A stretch of 64,000 nucleotides of DNA from Dipteris shenzhenensis. Lineage: Eukaryota; Polypodiophyta; Polypodiopsida; Gleicheniales. This document shows, one piece after another, positions 11,261 through 23,600 of this stretch; the first letter of the stretch is position 1, and the number at the start of each line of letters is the position of its first letter. The position numbers and the translations under genes were made by a program. The stretch is from the NCBI GenBank assembly GCA_047967505.1, contig CM106538.1; one strand, written 5' to 3'. The notes beneath the pieces are model-generated. The model saw only the letters and a list, made by a program, of their open reading frames with translations, did no database searches and was not told the DNA's origin.

Positions 11261-13841
11261 ATGGCTAGCAACAACATGGACATGGCGGCGCTACTAAAGA
11301 AAATGATGAGTGAAGATGCAAGTTTCCTTGGACTCATGGATTCCATGGTTAGTTCAATTAAAGGTATGTCATTTTTTGTTGGATTTATGTTATGCATTTT
11401 GAGAAAGAAGGGGTTGAACATGTATGTTATGCATGTATGTTATGCTAATTTTGTAAGCATGTATGTTATGCATTTGGAGAAAAAAGGTGGCTGACTGTAA
11501 GCGTGTATGTTATGCATTTGTAAGCATGTATGTTATGCTTTTGGATGTAAGGGAGGGGGCTGACTTTATGCACTTGGATTTAAGAGAGAAGGCTGAATTT
11601 ACGCATTTGGATTTAAGGGAGAAGGCTGAATTTTTAGGTGAAGAGAACTGTTTTATGAATTTATGGGCTGTATTCATTGCATTTAGAGAAAGAAGGGGCT
11701 GATTTGTAAGCATGTATGTTATGCACTTGGAGAATCTAGGTAGCTGAATATATGGCATGTATGTTTTTTATATAGGGAAAATGCCTATGGGAGATGCATC
11801 AAAGGATGTGTCCTTCAAAGAGAACAAGGAGCGTCTCTCTTTGCAAGATAAATCTCAAGTTTCTGTTCCTCCGATCTCAGGGGCAAGTTTTACACCTACA
11901 TATGATGAGGTGTTTAAACCACCCAAAATGAATAGTAGGGATAAGAACAAGCTATATGGGAAAGAGCTCCTAGAAAAGTGCTTCAAAGACCAGCATTCTC
12001 TATTGTTAGAAAACTACCGTCGTGTACGAAGGTGGTTCGAGGGAATAGAGGTTGTTATAGATCTACGGCATAAAAAGGAAGAACAACAGCATATTAAAGG
12101 CATCATCCATGAGCGTCATCATGAGATAGTGCCTCTAAAGTTTAGTGGAGTTGAATATAGCTGGAGAGAGGAAGATATATATAGGTGGTGGATCTCCTCA
12201 AAGCAGTCTAGCAGGAAATACTCGAAGAAGAGGACCCTTGTAAATAATGTGAGTTGGCTTTTGAATTATGTGATATTTTATAAAACTATATATTTGTAAT
12301 ATAGATATGATCTAGTCAGTGTATTCTATTGTGTTTCAAAGGACGAAATGAGCAAAGTTCAGAGAAATCTGGAGCATGATGCAACTAGTCCTTGTATTGA
12401 CAAGTCTTCGCAAAATTCAATTTCAAAGAAGGTATGTTCAATACATTTAATGGTTCTCTAGCATGAAGTAAAAATTTTGTATTTATTTGCATAATTTGTG
12501 CCACTTCTTACTTGGATCATTTAACTCTTTAGCAGTCTATTGGAGATTCTATTTCCATTAGAGGGGAATTTCATGAACAAGGATATTCAATGTCTCAGGT
12601 TGTTGATGCATTTGAAAGATATGTTTTTCCAAGAAATAATAAGAATATCGTATACCAATTGAACTAAGTTCTCATTCCTTTGGATTTTAAAGTGATATAT
12701 AAGAGTTTAATAAAATTTTGTATGTCTATTTGAAACTTTTTAGAGATATATGGAGCCTCAAGCAACTACTCCTTGTATTGACGAGTCTCCACGTAATACA
12801 ATTTCAGAGAAGGTATGTTCAATACATTTAATGGTTCTCTAGCATGAAGTAAAAATTTTGTATTTATTTGCATAATTTGTGCCACTTCCTACTTGGATTA
12901 TTTAACTCTTTAGCAGTCTATTGGAGATTCTATTTCTATTAGAGGGGAATTTCATGAACAAGGATATTCAATATCTCAGGTTGTTGATGCATTTGAAAGA
13001 TATGTTTTTCCAAGAAAAAATAAGAATATCGTATACCAATTGAACTAAGTTCTCATTCTTTTGGATTTTAAAGTGATATATAAGAGTTTAATAACATTTT
13101 GTATGTCTATTTAAAACTTTTTAGAGATATATGGAGCCTCAAGCAACTACTCCTTGTATTGATGAGTTTCCACGTAATCCAATTTCACAGAAGGTATGTT
13201 TATATTAATACCTTGAATGGTTCTCTACTTTTAGTAAAAAATTATACTTTTTCGTGTAATTTATGTGACATCTTACTTGGATTATTCAATTCATTGGCAG
13301 TCTATTGGAAATTCAGTTTCTATTGGAGGAGAATTTTATGGACAAGGATGTCCAACATCTGAGGTTGTTGAAGCATTTCCAATAAAAGATATGTTTTTAC
13401 TTTTATAAAGAATATAAAATGTTTTCTTTAATAAAATCATATGTTCTTTTGTGTAGATAGATAAGTTCATGGCGAAGAGATTCGAAGAGTTTGAGTATTA
13501 TCACTCTGATCAGGTGTGTAAGTTTCAATCATGAGTTTTCTTCTATTATGAAGAAGTATTATTAACCATTCAGTTATTCACAATTCATCTATCTTAAATA
13601 TTTTATATCAGGATTCTTATGGTGAAGTGAATGCTGATATGAATGAGATGACATTTTCTAAGATGCTTCATGGTGGCATCACTACAAATGAAGATAAGGT
13701 ATGAATTGCCTTTATCTTTTAGATATGCGTATGATTGAAGCTATTTTCTTTGATTCAATTGTGATCAACATCTTCTTTTTAGACAAGTTTTAATTTAATT
13801 TTGTCATATTTTTAGGATCCAATATCGAATGTGATTGATTC
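11261..13841 (+). CDS. Multi-exon partner gene of the Tnp2-like element
   Basis: The gene starts 169 bp after the transposase stop. Candidate exons are 11,261-11,363 (MASNNMDMAALLKKMM), 11,776-12,248 (with KLYGKELLEKCFKDQHS and YSWREEDIYRWWISS), 12,342-12,431, 12,536-12,598, 12,744-12,812 and further short exons to ~13,700. Each boundary has a GT donor, often GTATG, and an AG acceptor. The large exon is basic and Trp/Arg-rich, which could suit a DNA-binding accessory protein like TnpA, but I do not recognise the family. The short exons are tandemly repeated. At 13,842 the sequence switches to the U family in a different frame, so the 3' end of this gene is probably lost. Confidence 0.45.
12345..13380 (+). 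repeat. Triplicated ~381-bp exon-pair unit
   Basis: The unit holds one exon (GGAGCCTCAAGCAACTACTC), an intron, a second exon (TCTATTGGAGATTCTATTTC) and the next intron. It is present three times; corresponding points at 12,741 and 13,122 are 381 bp apart. The second and third copies are closer to each other than to the first. Confidence 0.85.
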
Positions 13842-16316
13842 TTTCAAAAGCGCGTGGACTTTCTTGATGCTTTTGAGAACTTTAGAAGGAGTGACTTTGT
13901 TCGTGGAAAGGGTTTGTACCAAAGCCGATATGGGACTGACATCGAGAAGAGATACATGCTGGCAAAGAATAGATTCTTAGAAAGATGCAGGTTTGAGCCC
14001 ATTGATGGGCAACACTTTTGTGAAGCTTGCAAGATCTCCCTTGATGAGGAAAGAAAAGGAAACTTGCCACAGATTGAGAGTGGATGGAATAGTTTCAATA
14101 GGTCATTTGTCATGTATGCATATTTAACGATGACTCGAAGTACATTCTAGAATTAGAAAGGCTGATTTCTGCTCTATTTAGGTTGAAAAAAAGCTCTTCT
14201 CTTTCTGAGATGTTGATAAAGGCAAGGGAGTTATGGGTGGGCTATGGAAAGCCACAAACAGTCAAGGGCAGGAGACCTACATCTGATGCTTGAAAGGTGT
14301 TGTAAGTAATACGCAAGGAATACCAAGTAATAAGGTTGAGGCAAAGGATTTGAACACCACCGTTGCAAGATATAGGGATGTTACTTGCATTGTCTTCCGC
14401 GAGGACTCAGTGTTTCAAAGCATGGTGGATGTTTGCCAAGCATATGAAACAGGGAAGATATCCTTTGAAGCACCAGAGCACACTGTAACTCAAAGGAAAA
14501 AAATAAAGAAACCGATGTTTATTGTTTGGGTGAGAGCATTAAGGTTTTTTCCAGATGCAACAACAAAAGAAGTATGCAAGAAGATCCTAAGTGGTGACTA
14601 CTTCTTTGGAAAGAAGAGCAAGCATAGCAACTTGGATGAAGTGGTCACCCGAATGATTCAAAGTGAGGCTGCTCTCTCGGCACTATTGTTTTTATTGAAA
14701 TCTGATGATGAGTTAGCTGGCAAGCCAATTGATGTGGATAAGAAGAAAGCACTTAGCCTAGGTCAACTCCTTGATAAGACATGGGCTAGAAAGTGGTTGG
14801 CTTCAATGGATGCAGATGCCACACCAACAAAGGATCTAAGAGCTAAAATGCCAAAGGTTGTTGAGACAGAATATATGGACATCAAGAAAAAGGCCTTGCA
14901 GTCCACTGCCCAAGGTAGAGCAATTGGTGGTTTAGATGATGGTTCTCCATTCAACTTCTCCTATGATATCCTACTATCAGAGAATGATACAAAATTTGCT
15001 CTAGGTTGGGGCGATGCGATAAAACACTCTAGATAGAGGCTTAATTACTCCACACATCAATGGCATTGATACAGAGCATTTCATAACAATGAGCGGTCAT
15101 GCTTGGGAGAAGCCATGCGTATTTTTCATAGATGAATTGCAAGATCTTGCAGTGTCACGGATAGTTGAACTTGTGCAGTTTTAAGAAAAGATCAACGTTG
15201 GTCCTGTTTGTGATAGAATCACAAAGGGATGCCTTGTATGCATGTTTGACATCTGCATTTGGGTGTTTACTTTCAAAAGTATACCATGGTATAGTCCTAT
15301 GCAATCATATGACTATCTTGGAAGGCACTGCCATTCAAGTCTTGTAGCCTTTCTTGATGTGCTTCTTATCTAGGGGTGGTGGCAATCTTATCAAAATTCC
15401 TTTAAGGACTCTCGAGCTTCATTACTTTGAGGACAATAAGGTTAAGCTTGATGCAGCAATGGTGGATTACAAAAAGTCGATGGATCCTGATGTGATACTA
15501 GAGATGACAAAGAATTTACTAAATGATGGGTGGGAAGTAGCATTGTATCGAATGGGTTTTGCTGCTGAAAAATTGCTACGCCAAGGTAGAAATGTAAATG
15601 TCATTGATACCCCCCATCAAATTGAGTTCTTTGACACATATTACAATTGCACTACCTTCTTTGAAGAGGAAAATGTCAAAGAAGAGGGTAGTGAGAAAAA
15701 TGTCAAAGATGAGGGTAGTGAGTCTGAGGGTGATGATTCTAGCTCAGGTGATGATGAGGATGAAAGCTCTACATCCGATGACTTATGCCAAGAAGAAATC
15801 TGCATAGAGAATAAGGGTGATCAATTGTCAACTAGAGTCAAGGAGGTTCCACTCATCATACGAGAAGGCTTGCAGTAGCAAGAAGTAGTAGTACAGTATG
15901 TCACAGGAAAAGGTAAGGCTAAAGAGGTGGAAGCACTTCCCTTGAAATTAAAAGTGAGGAAGGCACCCTTGATCTTGGGTGAAGGACATGCAAGTGGATC
16001 AAGTAAGGAAGCCTTACTCAAAGAAGGTATGGATGAGGCAAAGCATGACCAGGAGGAGTTACCAGGAGGCATAGATGGTTCTTCAACCATGACCTTATAG
16101 ACTCCAGAGCAGCCTACTAGTCAGGAACCTAGTAGCCAGGTCCCTACTCACCAAGAACTTGGTCATGAGACTCTAGAGCAGCCTACTAGTCAGGTGCTTG
16201 GAACTGAAGAGCAAACTACTGAGGAACTTGCTACTGAGACTCGAGTCTTAGAGTAGCCTATTAGTCAGGACCTTGGTAGTCAAGGGCCTAGCATTGAGGA
16301 CATTGGTACTGAGTAA
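13842..16316 (+). pseudogene. U-family protein, copy U1 (unrecognised)
   Basis: Matches 60,561-63,447 (U2) closely and 37,876-39,345 (U3) distantly. Recognisable blocks in order: VDFLDAFENFRRSDFVRG; a Cys pair in QHFCEACKISLDEERKGN; LWVGYGKPQTVKGRRPT; VARYRDVTCIVF; VCQAYETGKISFEAP; SGDYFFGKKSKHSNLDEVV; a WEKPCVFFIDELQD block; then an acidic Glu/Asp/Ser tail near 15,660-15,780 and a Gln/Ser/Thr-rich repeat tail (EQPTSQ, 16,090-16,316). Relative to U2 it has lost ~33 bp near 14,287 and ~24 bp near 15,180, and has frameshifts near 15,000-15,190 and a TAG at 16,255. I do not recognise the family. Its repeated placement in transposons suggests an element-encoded accessory protein. Confidence 0.6.
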
Positions 16317-16375
16317 CATGATGGCTGACAGCTTTGTAATCACAAGTTTTGAACTTCTATGTAAAGCGAATATCT

Positions 16376-16381
16376 AATAAA
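16376..16381 (+). terminator. Polyadenylation signal AATAAA after U1
   Basis: AATAAA lies 60 bp after the U1 stop at 16,314-16,316 and is conserved at the same place in U2 (63,507-63,512). A T-rich stretch follows. Confidence 0.5.
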
Positions 16382-17029
16382 AAGTTTACTACTTTTTTTA
16401 TTTCTTTACTCTCATTATTGTGTATAAAGATTATTTATGAGGTCCATTTTATACTTAATGGTGTATTTTAAACTTTATGTCAAATGTATTTTTATAGTTA
16501 AGGGTGTTTTTTAATACCAAGTGAGGTGTATATGTACACCACTTACACATAGAACGATTTATCTACACTACCTTTCTAAGGGGTTTATGTACACCACCTT
16601 TCTAAAAGAAATGGTCATAAAGGTATGTGCACACCACTTATACATAAAGGTGTTTATTTACACCACCTTTCTAAGAGAATTGGTCATCTATTATTGGTCG
16701 TCTATTGATGTTCTTAGGTGATAGTAGCTCAATTCACAAGAAGTTATGAAATGTTTATGTAGACCACCTTTGTAAGATATTTTTGTGAAGTTATGAAGAT
16801 GTTTATGTAGACCACCTTTGTAAGAGATTTGGTTATGCATTGATGTTCTTAGTACTTAATCATCAAATCTTTTGTTTTGAGTTGTCAAATCTAGTTCCAA
16901 AAACAACATTACTAGTATATTCAAAATTTTTGGACTGTTTTTTAGTCCATTTCTCAAATTGGACTTTACACAAGTCCAAAAATTCTCAAATTGGAGTTTA
17001 CACAAGTCCAAAAATTTTGAATAGTGTGT

Positions 17030-19114
17030 TTATTCGATTTCCTGGAGAAACTATTCTGGAGGAGGCCTACCGCTATTCAAGAAAAACCTAGAAGCAGCTA
17101 TCAAATTGGAAGGTCCACATGACAAATGGTCTTTGAAGAAAAACCTTCCCGAAGAGGTGAGATGCCCTCCGCTTCTATGACAAAATCATTTTTTTTAGAA
17201 TGCATGCAATCGTGATAAAAGAGTAGGAAGAGTGACTAATCCAAACAATTTGTGCCCAAATTGTACATGCTGTGAAGTACTCGTGGAATAGAACTCTTCC
17301 ATGAGTAGACACTATGGTATACCTTGATCATTACGGAATAGATGATGTGTGGCTTGGAAAGACAGTCTATCGGTAATAATTTCCCCAAGCAACTAAACAC
17401 AATTAATCGTTAGGATGTAGCATATGCTATATACTAATTACTACTATCCTTGACATAAAGCACATTGCACAATGGATTACCTTCCGTAAATGACAAGAAA
17501 CTTCTTGCTCTAGGCAAGGCAGAGTTTACTCGTTGCCAGAAAGCCCATAAGCAAGAGCTTCAAGAATTAAAAAGGTAAAATACAAGATAGGAGCTAAACA
17601 AAAGTTAGCTGCAATCATTTTAGCATGACTTTGCTTCCTCATTCTACATTTTCTTGACCTAGATGGTGCAAAGAAACAGGGTTGGCAGACTTGAATCCCT
17701 TAAGACAGAGAGCCATTAACTTGTACTTTTGCCGGCATGTGCCTTATTTGAGCCACAATTTGTGAGGGCAAGGCTCTCCATTGCCAAGGCAGTCACATTG
17801 ATAGTTGCGATTGACGACTTGGTGCACTTGCGTTTCAGATCGTTTCAAGAGCTGGACACGTACTTGAAAGTAGTTGAGAGGTATGCATCTCTAGGTCCTT
17901 GAGTGAATACTTAAATACAATTATGGATCACTAGACGACTCAGCTAGATGCATGTATCTTGTGCATATCAAGGTCACTCCTTCGATTGCTACTGGTAATG
18001 TATACAGGTGGGATCCAAGCATTGAAAGATGTCTCTCGTAAGAGGCAAGGATTGTCTTCATGACGCTTAATAACACAGTCCATAATTGAGTGGATGAGGC
18101 ATCCAAGGTGCAATGACATGACATGGGCATTTACCTCAACCAAGCAATGAGTATCTTAATAGATCTGTCAAATTCTTTGGGCATGTTAGCTCGAGCAAAT
18201 TGTTAGCTTTTACATGTTGGCCATAACTCTTAAAAGGAGAGAAACAAGTTAATTATATTTCCTATGACTCTAGTTCTAAATCACATTATGTTTTGATATT
18301 TGTGATGACAGTGGGCAAATGTGATTGCAAGCAAAGTCACGGAAGCTAAATGGGCAACATCAAAATACACTCCAGGATTGCAAGAGTAACTTGATAATGG
18401 GATTCATTCCATAGGCAATGGAGCCATTGCTATCACTACATTAATGTTTTGTGGGGAAGTCTTAATTAGTGACGATATGTTGTCATATTTAGACTATCGA
18501 TCAAAGTTTCTTAGGTTGATGTGCTTGGCATCTCGACTCACAAATGACATCCAAAAATTAGGGTAAATGTCAAACAAAATTCCTTATACATTTTGAATAA
18601 AGTATGTACAATTAATCAATTTTTGAGATTATAAGTATCCAATTTCATCCTATCCAACACTCTTTTGGTCATTTTAGTTTTTATTCAATACAACTAACTA
18701 CTCTCTTGATGAATTTATGTAGCTTTGTCATAATTAATCAAATTTTGAGATTATAAGTATCCAATTTCATCTTATCCAACACTCTTTTGGTCATTTTAGT
18801 TTTTATTCAGTACAACTAACTATGCTCTTGATGAATTTATGATATAGATGAAGAAGGAACATGAATGACCATCCTGTCGAAATAGAGGAGACGACCTTAA
18901 AGTATGTTTCAGATCTAAAAACACATATGCTCACAAAGCTAATATTTGAGTTCCTAAGAATGGATAAGCCAATGCCTACATCTTGTAAACAAGTGATCTA
19001 TGAGGGCTTGGTAAGGGTCACATAGTTCTTCTACCATGTAAGGATGAATACACTGATGCACCCCAACACACCCTAGATGTCCTTCACAAGAATTTTGTTG
19101 AGCCACTACCTTGA
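17030..19114 (+). pseudogene. Diterpene synthase C-terminal half (copy B)
   Basis: Begins inside the exon reading RFPGETILEEAYRYSRK, right after the element terminus. Later exons give YLDHYGIDDVWLGKTVYR, LPSVNDKKLLALGKAEFTR, and the class I region, where the metal-binding DDxxD is DDLVH (17,813-17,827; last Asp changed to His). The C-terminal part with DIQK follows, and the stop is near 19,112-19,114. Lesions: 1-nt deletions near 17,085 and 17,735 and a TGA at 17,302-17,304 where copy C has CGA. The active enzyme would be a plastid bifunctional class II/class I terpene cyclase acting on geranylgeranyl diphosphate. Confidence 0.85.
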
Positions 19115-19967
19115 TACAAAAGGTAAATTAGACACATTTATAGGAGGATCCATTGCAAGTTCTTTGATAGATTGGAAGATGATTGCTCTTTATCATCACA
19201 AACATGGCAAATTAAAGCACAAGGACATAATCATAATATTTCAACCAGATTCACATAGAAATTGATTCCCACCTTGCTGTATTTATGGAACTAAAGAAAG
19301 TCCATGGTTTTGAAGACTCGCACAATGCTTTCACTAAAAAAATGATATACATGTATCCAAAGAGAGAGAAAAATGGAATGAAAGCATAAAAAGTTTCCAT
19401 GGCTACCAACTATTATGAAGAAATAGATGTAACCAATGTACTTAGTGTACAAAAATGTCCTTGAATGAAGGAGTATCATAAAAATTCAGACAATATAGGT
19501 TTTGCAATTGACTTTTAAACAAATTACTATCAAAAGCATAATTTTAAAATAATTTTCTATACAACTAAATTTTCTTGCAAAAATATTTTCGTCATGTTAA
19601 AAGAATTAAATTTTGTGTTAATTCAAGATTATTGTCAATCTACTAATTCATGCACTCAATCAATCCTTCCCAAAAAAGTATTTATAAGTAAAAATTCCAT
19701 CTAGATCTTATAACATAGGATTGTTATAAGTTATTCACACTAACCACAAAATCTCCTCTACAGAGAGGAACTCCAATGGAAGAGGGAAATCAATTTTAAA
19801 AGAAGCCAAGAGAGTAACCCGATGTCATCATGGAAGTAGGTGTACTAAGACATAGGCACTTATTGGAACACATGTCAACATTATGTTGTACTTGATCCAA
19901 GTCTTTATGTACCCTAATCACCATATCCATACATTGACATGAACATATTTTTTCCCCAAAAGAAGGA
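19115..19967. other. 3' flank of diterpene synthase B
   Basis: No gene. 19,115-19,210 and 19,745-19,967 match, inverted, the flank of copy C (43,075-43,400). About 530 bp between them is absent in C, so it is either an insertion here or a deletion there; no clean target duplication is visible. Similarity to C ends near 19,967, where tnp2-related sequence begins. Confidence 0.6.
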
Positions 19968-20657
19968 AGTATCCCTCTCGATGCTCGATACATAGATCTA
20001 TTTTTGTGAGATCCACCTATTCCACATGCACCTGTAAGATTCAATATTGTCTACATATCATTTAAAATTGTATGAAATATAATAAGGTGATATGATAGTA
20101 AGCATACCTGACAATGCCATTGATCTTTAGATAGTTTTTCTAACATCTTTTAATAAGAATCCTCTCACTATAATTGGGAGGATAAACTACCCAAGCAACA
20201 ATGGAGTTATAACAATGTATCACAATCATATAAGTTACACAAAACCATCACAATCCTAGTTCTACTAAGCATTCAAGCTTACATGTAGAATACCTATAAG
20301 ACCTTGTGCCAATCATTGGACTTGAGGCCACTAAGATTATTGTCCTTTATAAATGCTCCCCTAAGGCAACACATGTGTCTTGTGGGGTGTTTAAAAAGAT
20401 GTAATGTATGCCTTCACCCTTGCCTTCTCTATGTTGGAGAGGATCCATGGTGCCTTCGGGAGAACAATTCCAAGAGGATGCTCTTGGGTTCTTGAACCAC
20501 CCTCTTGAGTTGTAGAACCATGCTCTTGGGTTCTACGCACACACTCTTGGGTCCACAAGTGAGGCATCCTACCCATATCATGCAAGTCTTCTTCAACTCC
20601 CCTTGTGTATTTGTCACCAACCAAGTGTACCCAAATAGAAGCCCCCCCATTCTCGAA
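19968..20657 (-). pseudogene. CACTA tnp2 transposase relic
   Basis: Matches the tnp2 gene of the CACTA element (30,005-30,640) in the same orientation. The minus strand reads GVEEDLHDMGRMPHLW, then VLPKAPWILSNIEKARVKAY, corresponding to GVREDLRAMNRMSHLW and VILPKATWILSTREEAAVKA. An internal ~24-27-bp repeat (RTQEHGSTTQEGGSRTQEH, near 20,482-20,552) has expanded inside the coding region. Stops and gaps show it is dead. It abuts the satellite array. Confidence 0.8.
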
Positions 20658-20659
20658 CT

Positions 20660-23600
20660 CCCCCTAGTGTTATCCACAATCGTAAAAAAACACTCTAGGT
20701 GTGTTATCCAAACAAGTACTTATGGGATGGGCCTATGGCTTTGCATGCAACTCAATACCACCTAGGTTGAGGCTCTTGCATAGTATTGTGCCCATGCAAT
20801 ATGCATTTCTTGGTTGATCAAGAATTAAACATCGTTTTCGCCTCTGTGTGATGCACATCCATCAAAAAACACGCCCTAGATGTGTTATCCGAACATGCAC
20901 TTATGGGATGAGTGCTCCACTTTGCATGCAATTCAATACCACATGGTTTGAGGTGCATGCAAAGTATTGTGCCCATCGGATATGCTTTGCATTTTAGATC
21001 AAGCATGAAATAATAAACACTATTTTTGCCTTAGTGTCATGCACAACCATCAAAAAACACGGTCCTAGGTGTGTAATTCGAACAGGTACTTATGGGATGG
21101 GCATGCCACTTTGCATGCAAGTCAATACCACCTGTGTTGGTGCATGTGTAGAGCATTGTGCCCATCGGATATGCTTTGCATTGTCGATCAAGCATTAAAC
21201 ACCATTTTTGCCTTAGTGTCATGCACAACGATAAAAAATCATGGTCCTAGGTGTGTTATTTGAGAAAGTACTAATCGAATGGGGGTGCCACTTTGCACGC
21301 AAGTCAATTTCACCTAGGTTGAGGTTCGTGCAAATTATTATACCCATCGGATAAGCTATGTATCATCGATCATGCCTTATACACCGTTTTTCCGCTAGTG
21401 TTATACAGAATCGTAAGAAAACACGCTCATAGGTGTGTTATCCGAATAAGTACTTATAGGATGGGAACACCACTTTGCATGCAAGTTAATAACACCTAGC
21501 TTGAGGTGCATGCAAAGTATTGTGGCCATCGGATATGCTTTGCATTGTCTATCAAGCATTAAATACCCTTTTTTCCTTTGTGATGCACATTTGTAAAAAA
21601 AAATGCTCGTAGGTGTGTTATCCGAGAAAGTACATATCAAATGGGCACACCACTTTTCATGCAAATCAATACTATCTAGGTTGAGGTGTTTGCAAAGTAT
21701 TGTGTCCATTGAATTTTATTTCCATGGTTGATCAAGCATTAAACACCATTTTTGCCTTAGTGTCGTGCACAACCCTAAAAGAACATGGTCCTAGGTGTGT
21801 TATGTGAACAAGTCCTTATCGGATGGAGGTATTAGTTTGCAGGAAAGTGAATACCACTTAGGCTGAGGTGTGTGCAAAGTATTGTGACCATCGGATATGC
21901 TTTGCATGGTCGATCACGCATTATACACGGTTTTTTCCCTAGGTGGTATTGAGTTGCTTTGCATGCAACTCAATACCACCTAGGTTGAGGCGCTTGCACA
22001 GTATTGTGCCCATCCCATATGATTTTCTTGGATGATGAAGCATTAACCTCTGTTTTTGCCTCACTGTAATGCACATCTATAAAAAAACATGCTTCTCAAC
22101 GTGTTTTCCAAACATGTACTTATCGGATGGGGGTGCCACTTTTCACACAAGTCAATACCACCTAGTTAAGGTGCATGCAAAGTATTGTGCCCATATATTA
22201 TTTTCAAGGTCGATCATGCATTATACACCGTTTTCCCCCTAGTGTTATGCACAACTGTCCAAAAATGTGCTCCTCGGTGTAGTATCTGAACAAGTACTCA
22301 TGGGATAGGTGGGCCACTTTGCATGCAACTCAATACCTCCTAGGTTGAGGCGTGTGCAAAGCATTGTGCCCAGCTGATATGCTTTGCATGGTTGATGAAG
22401 CATTAAACATCGTTTTTGCTTCACTGTCATGCACATCTGTTAAAAAACACACTCTTAGGTATGTTATCCGAACAAGTAATTATCAGAGGGGCACGCCAAT
22501 TTTCATACAATTGCATACCACCTATTTTGAGGCATGTGCAAAGTATTGTGCTCATTGGATATGCTCTACATGGTTGATCAAGCATTAATCACCGTTTTTG
22601 CCTCACTCTCATATACAACCATAAAAAAACACGGTCCTAGGTGTGTTATTTAAACAAGTACTTATCAGATGGGGGAGCCACTTTGCATGAAAGTCAATAC
22701 CACCTAGATTGATGTGCGTGCAAATTTTTGTGACCATTGGATATGCAATGCATGGTCGATCACACATTATATGCCATTTCCCCCCTGTGTTATGCACAAC
22801 TGTTAAAAACATGCTCGTAGGTGTGTTATCCGCACAATTACTTATTGGATTAACATGCCACTTTGCATGTGACTCAATAAAACCGAGATTTATATGCATG
22901 AAAATATGGTTTTCTTGTTCTATCAAGCATTAAACACCGCTTTTTCCTCAGTGTGATGCACATCTGTCAAAAAACATGCTCCTAGGTGTGTTATCGGAGC
23001 AGGTACTTATGAGTTGAGCGCTCCACTTTTAATGCAATTCAATGCTATCTAACTTGAGGTGCATGCAAAGTAATGTGCCCATTGGATATGCTTTGCATTG
23101 TCGATCAAGCATTAATTACCGTTTTTGCCTTGGCGTCATGCACAATTATAAAAAAACATGGTCCCAAATGTATTATTTAAACAAGTACTTATGGGATGGG
23201 CATGCCACTTTGCATGCAAGTCAATACCACATGGGTTGAGGCATGTGAAATTTTTTATGCCAATCGAATATCCTTTGCATTGTCGATCAAGCATTAAACA
23301 CCGTTTTTGCCTTAGTGTCATACACAACCATAAAAAAACACGGTCCTAGGTGTGTTATTTGAGCAAGTACTTATCGGATTGGGGCGCCATTTTGCAGTCA
23401 ATTTCAGCTAGGTTGAGGTGCATATAGAGTAATGCTACCATCGGATATGCTTTGCATTGTCGATCACACATTATACACAATTTTTCCCCTAGTGTTATAA
23501 AGGAGCATCAAGAAACGTGCTCGTAGGTGTGTTATCTAAACAAGTACTTATGACATGGGACCACCACCCAGATTGATGTGTGTGCAAAGTATTGTGTCCA

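Larger units (their letters stand above)
13842..17029 (+). mobile_element. Right-hand part of a DUF7869/U-type element
   Basis: This is a copy of 60,561 to the window end and reaches further, showing the element terminus. From 16,520 the phrases GTACACCACTTA and ACCACCTTTCTAAG repeat (subterminal repeats), including GGTGTATATGTACACCA. The terminus reads AAGTCCAAAAATTTTGAATA then GTGTGTT, ending near 17,029, where diterpene synthase sequence starts. Its reverse complement, AACACACTATTCAAAA..., matches the left end at 49,737. The left boundary here (13,842) is a recombination junction with the Tnp2-type element, not a terminus. Confidence 0.65.

Noticed and set aside
19291-19479. Minus ORF with hydrophobic segments (YIYFFIIVG)
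   Set aside because: In AT-rich flank absent from copy C; no homologue in the window and no start context or motif.
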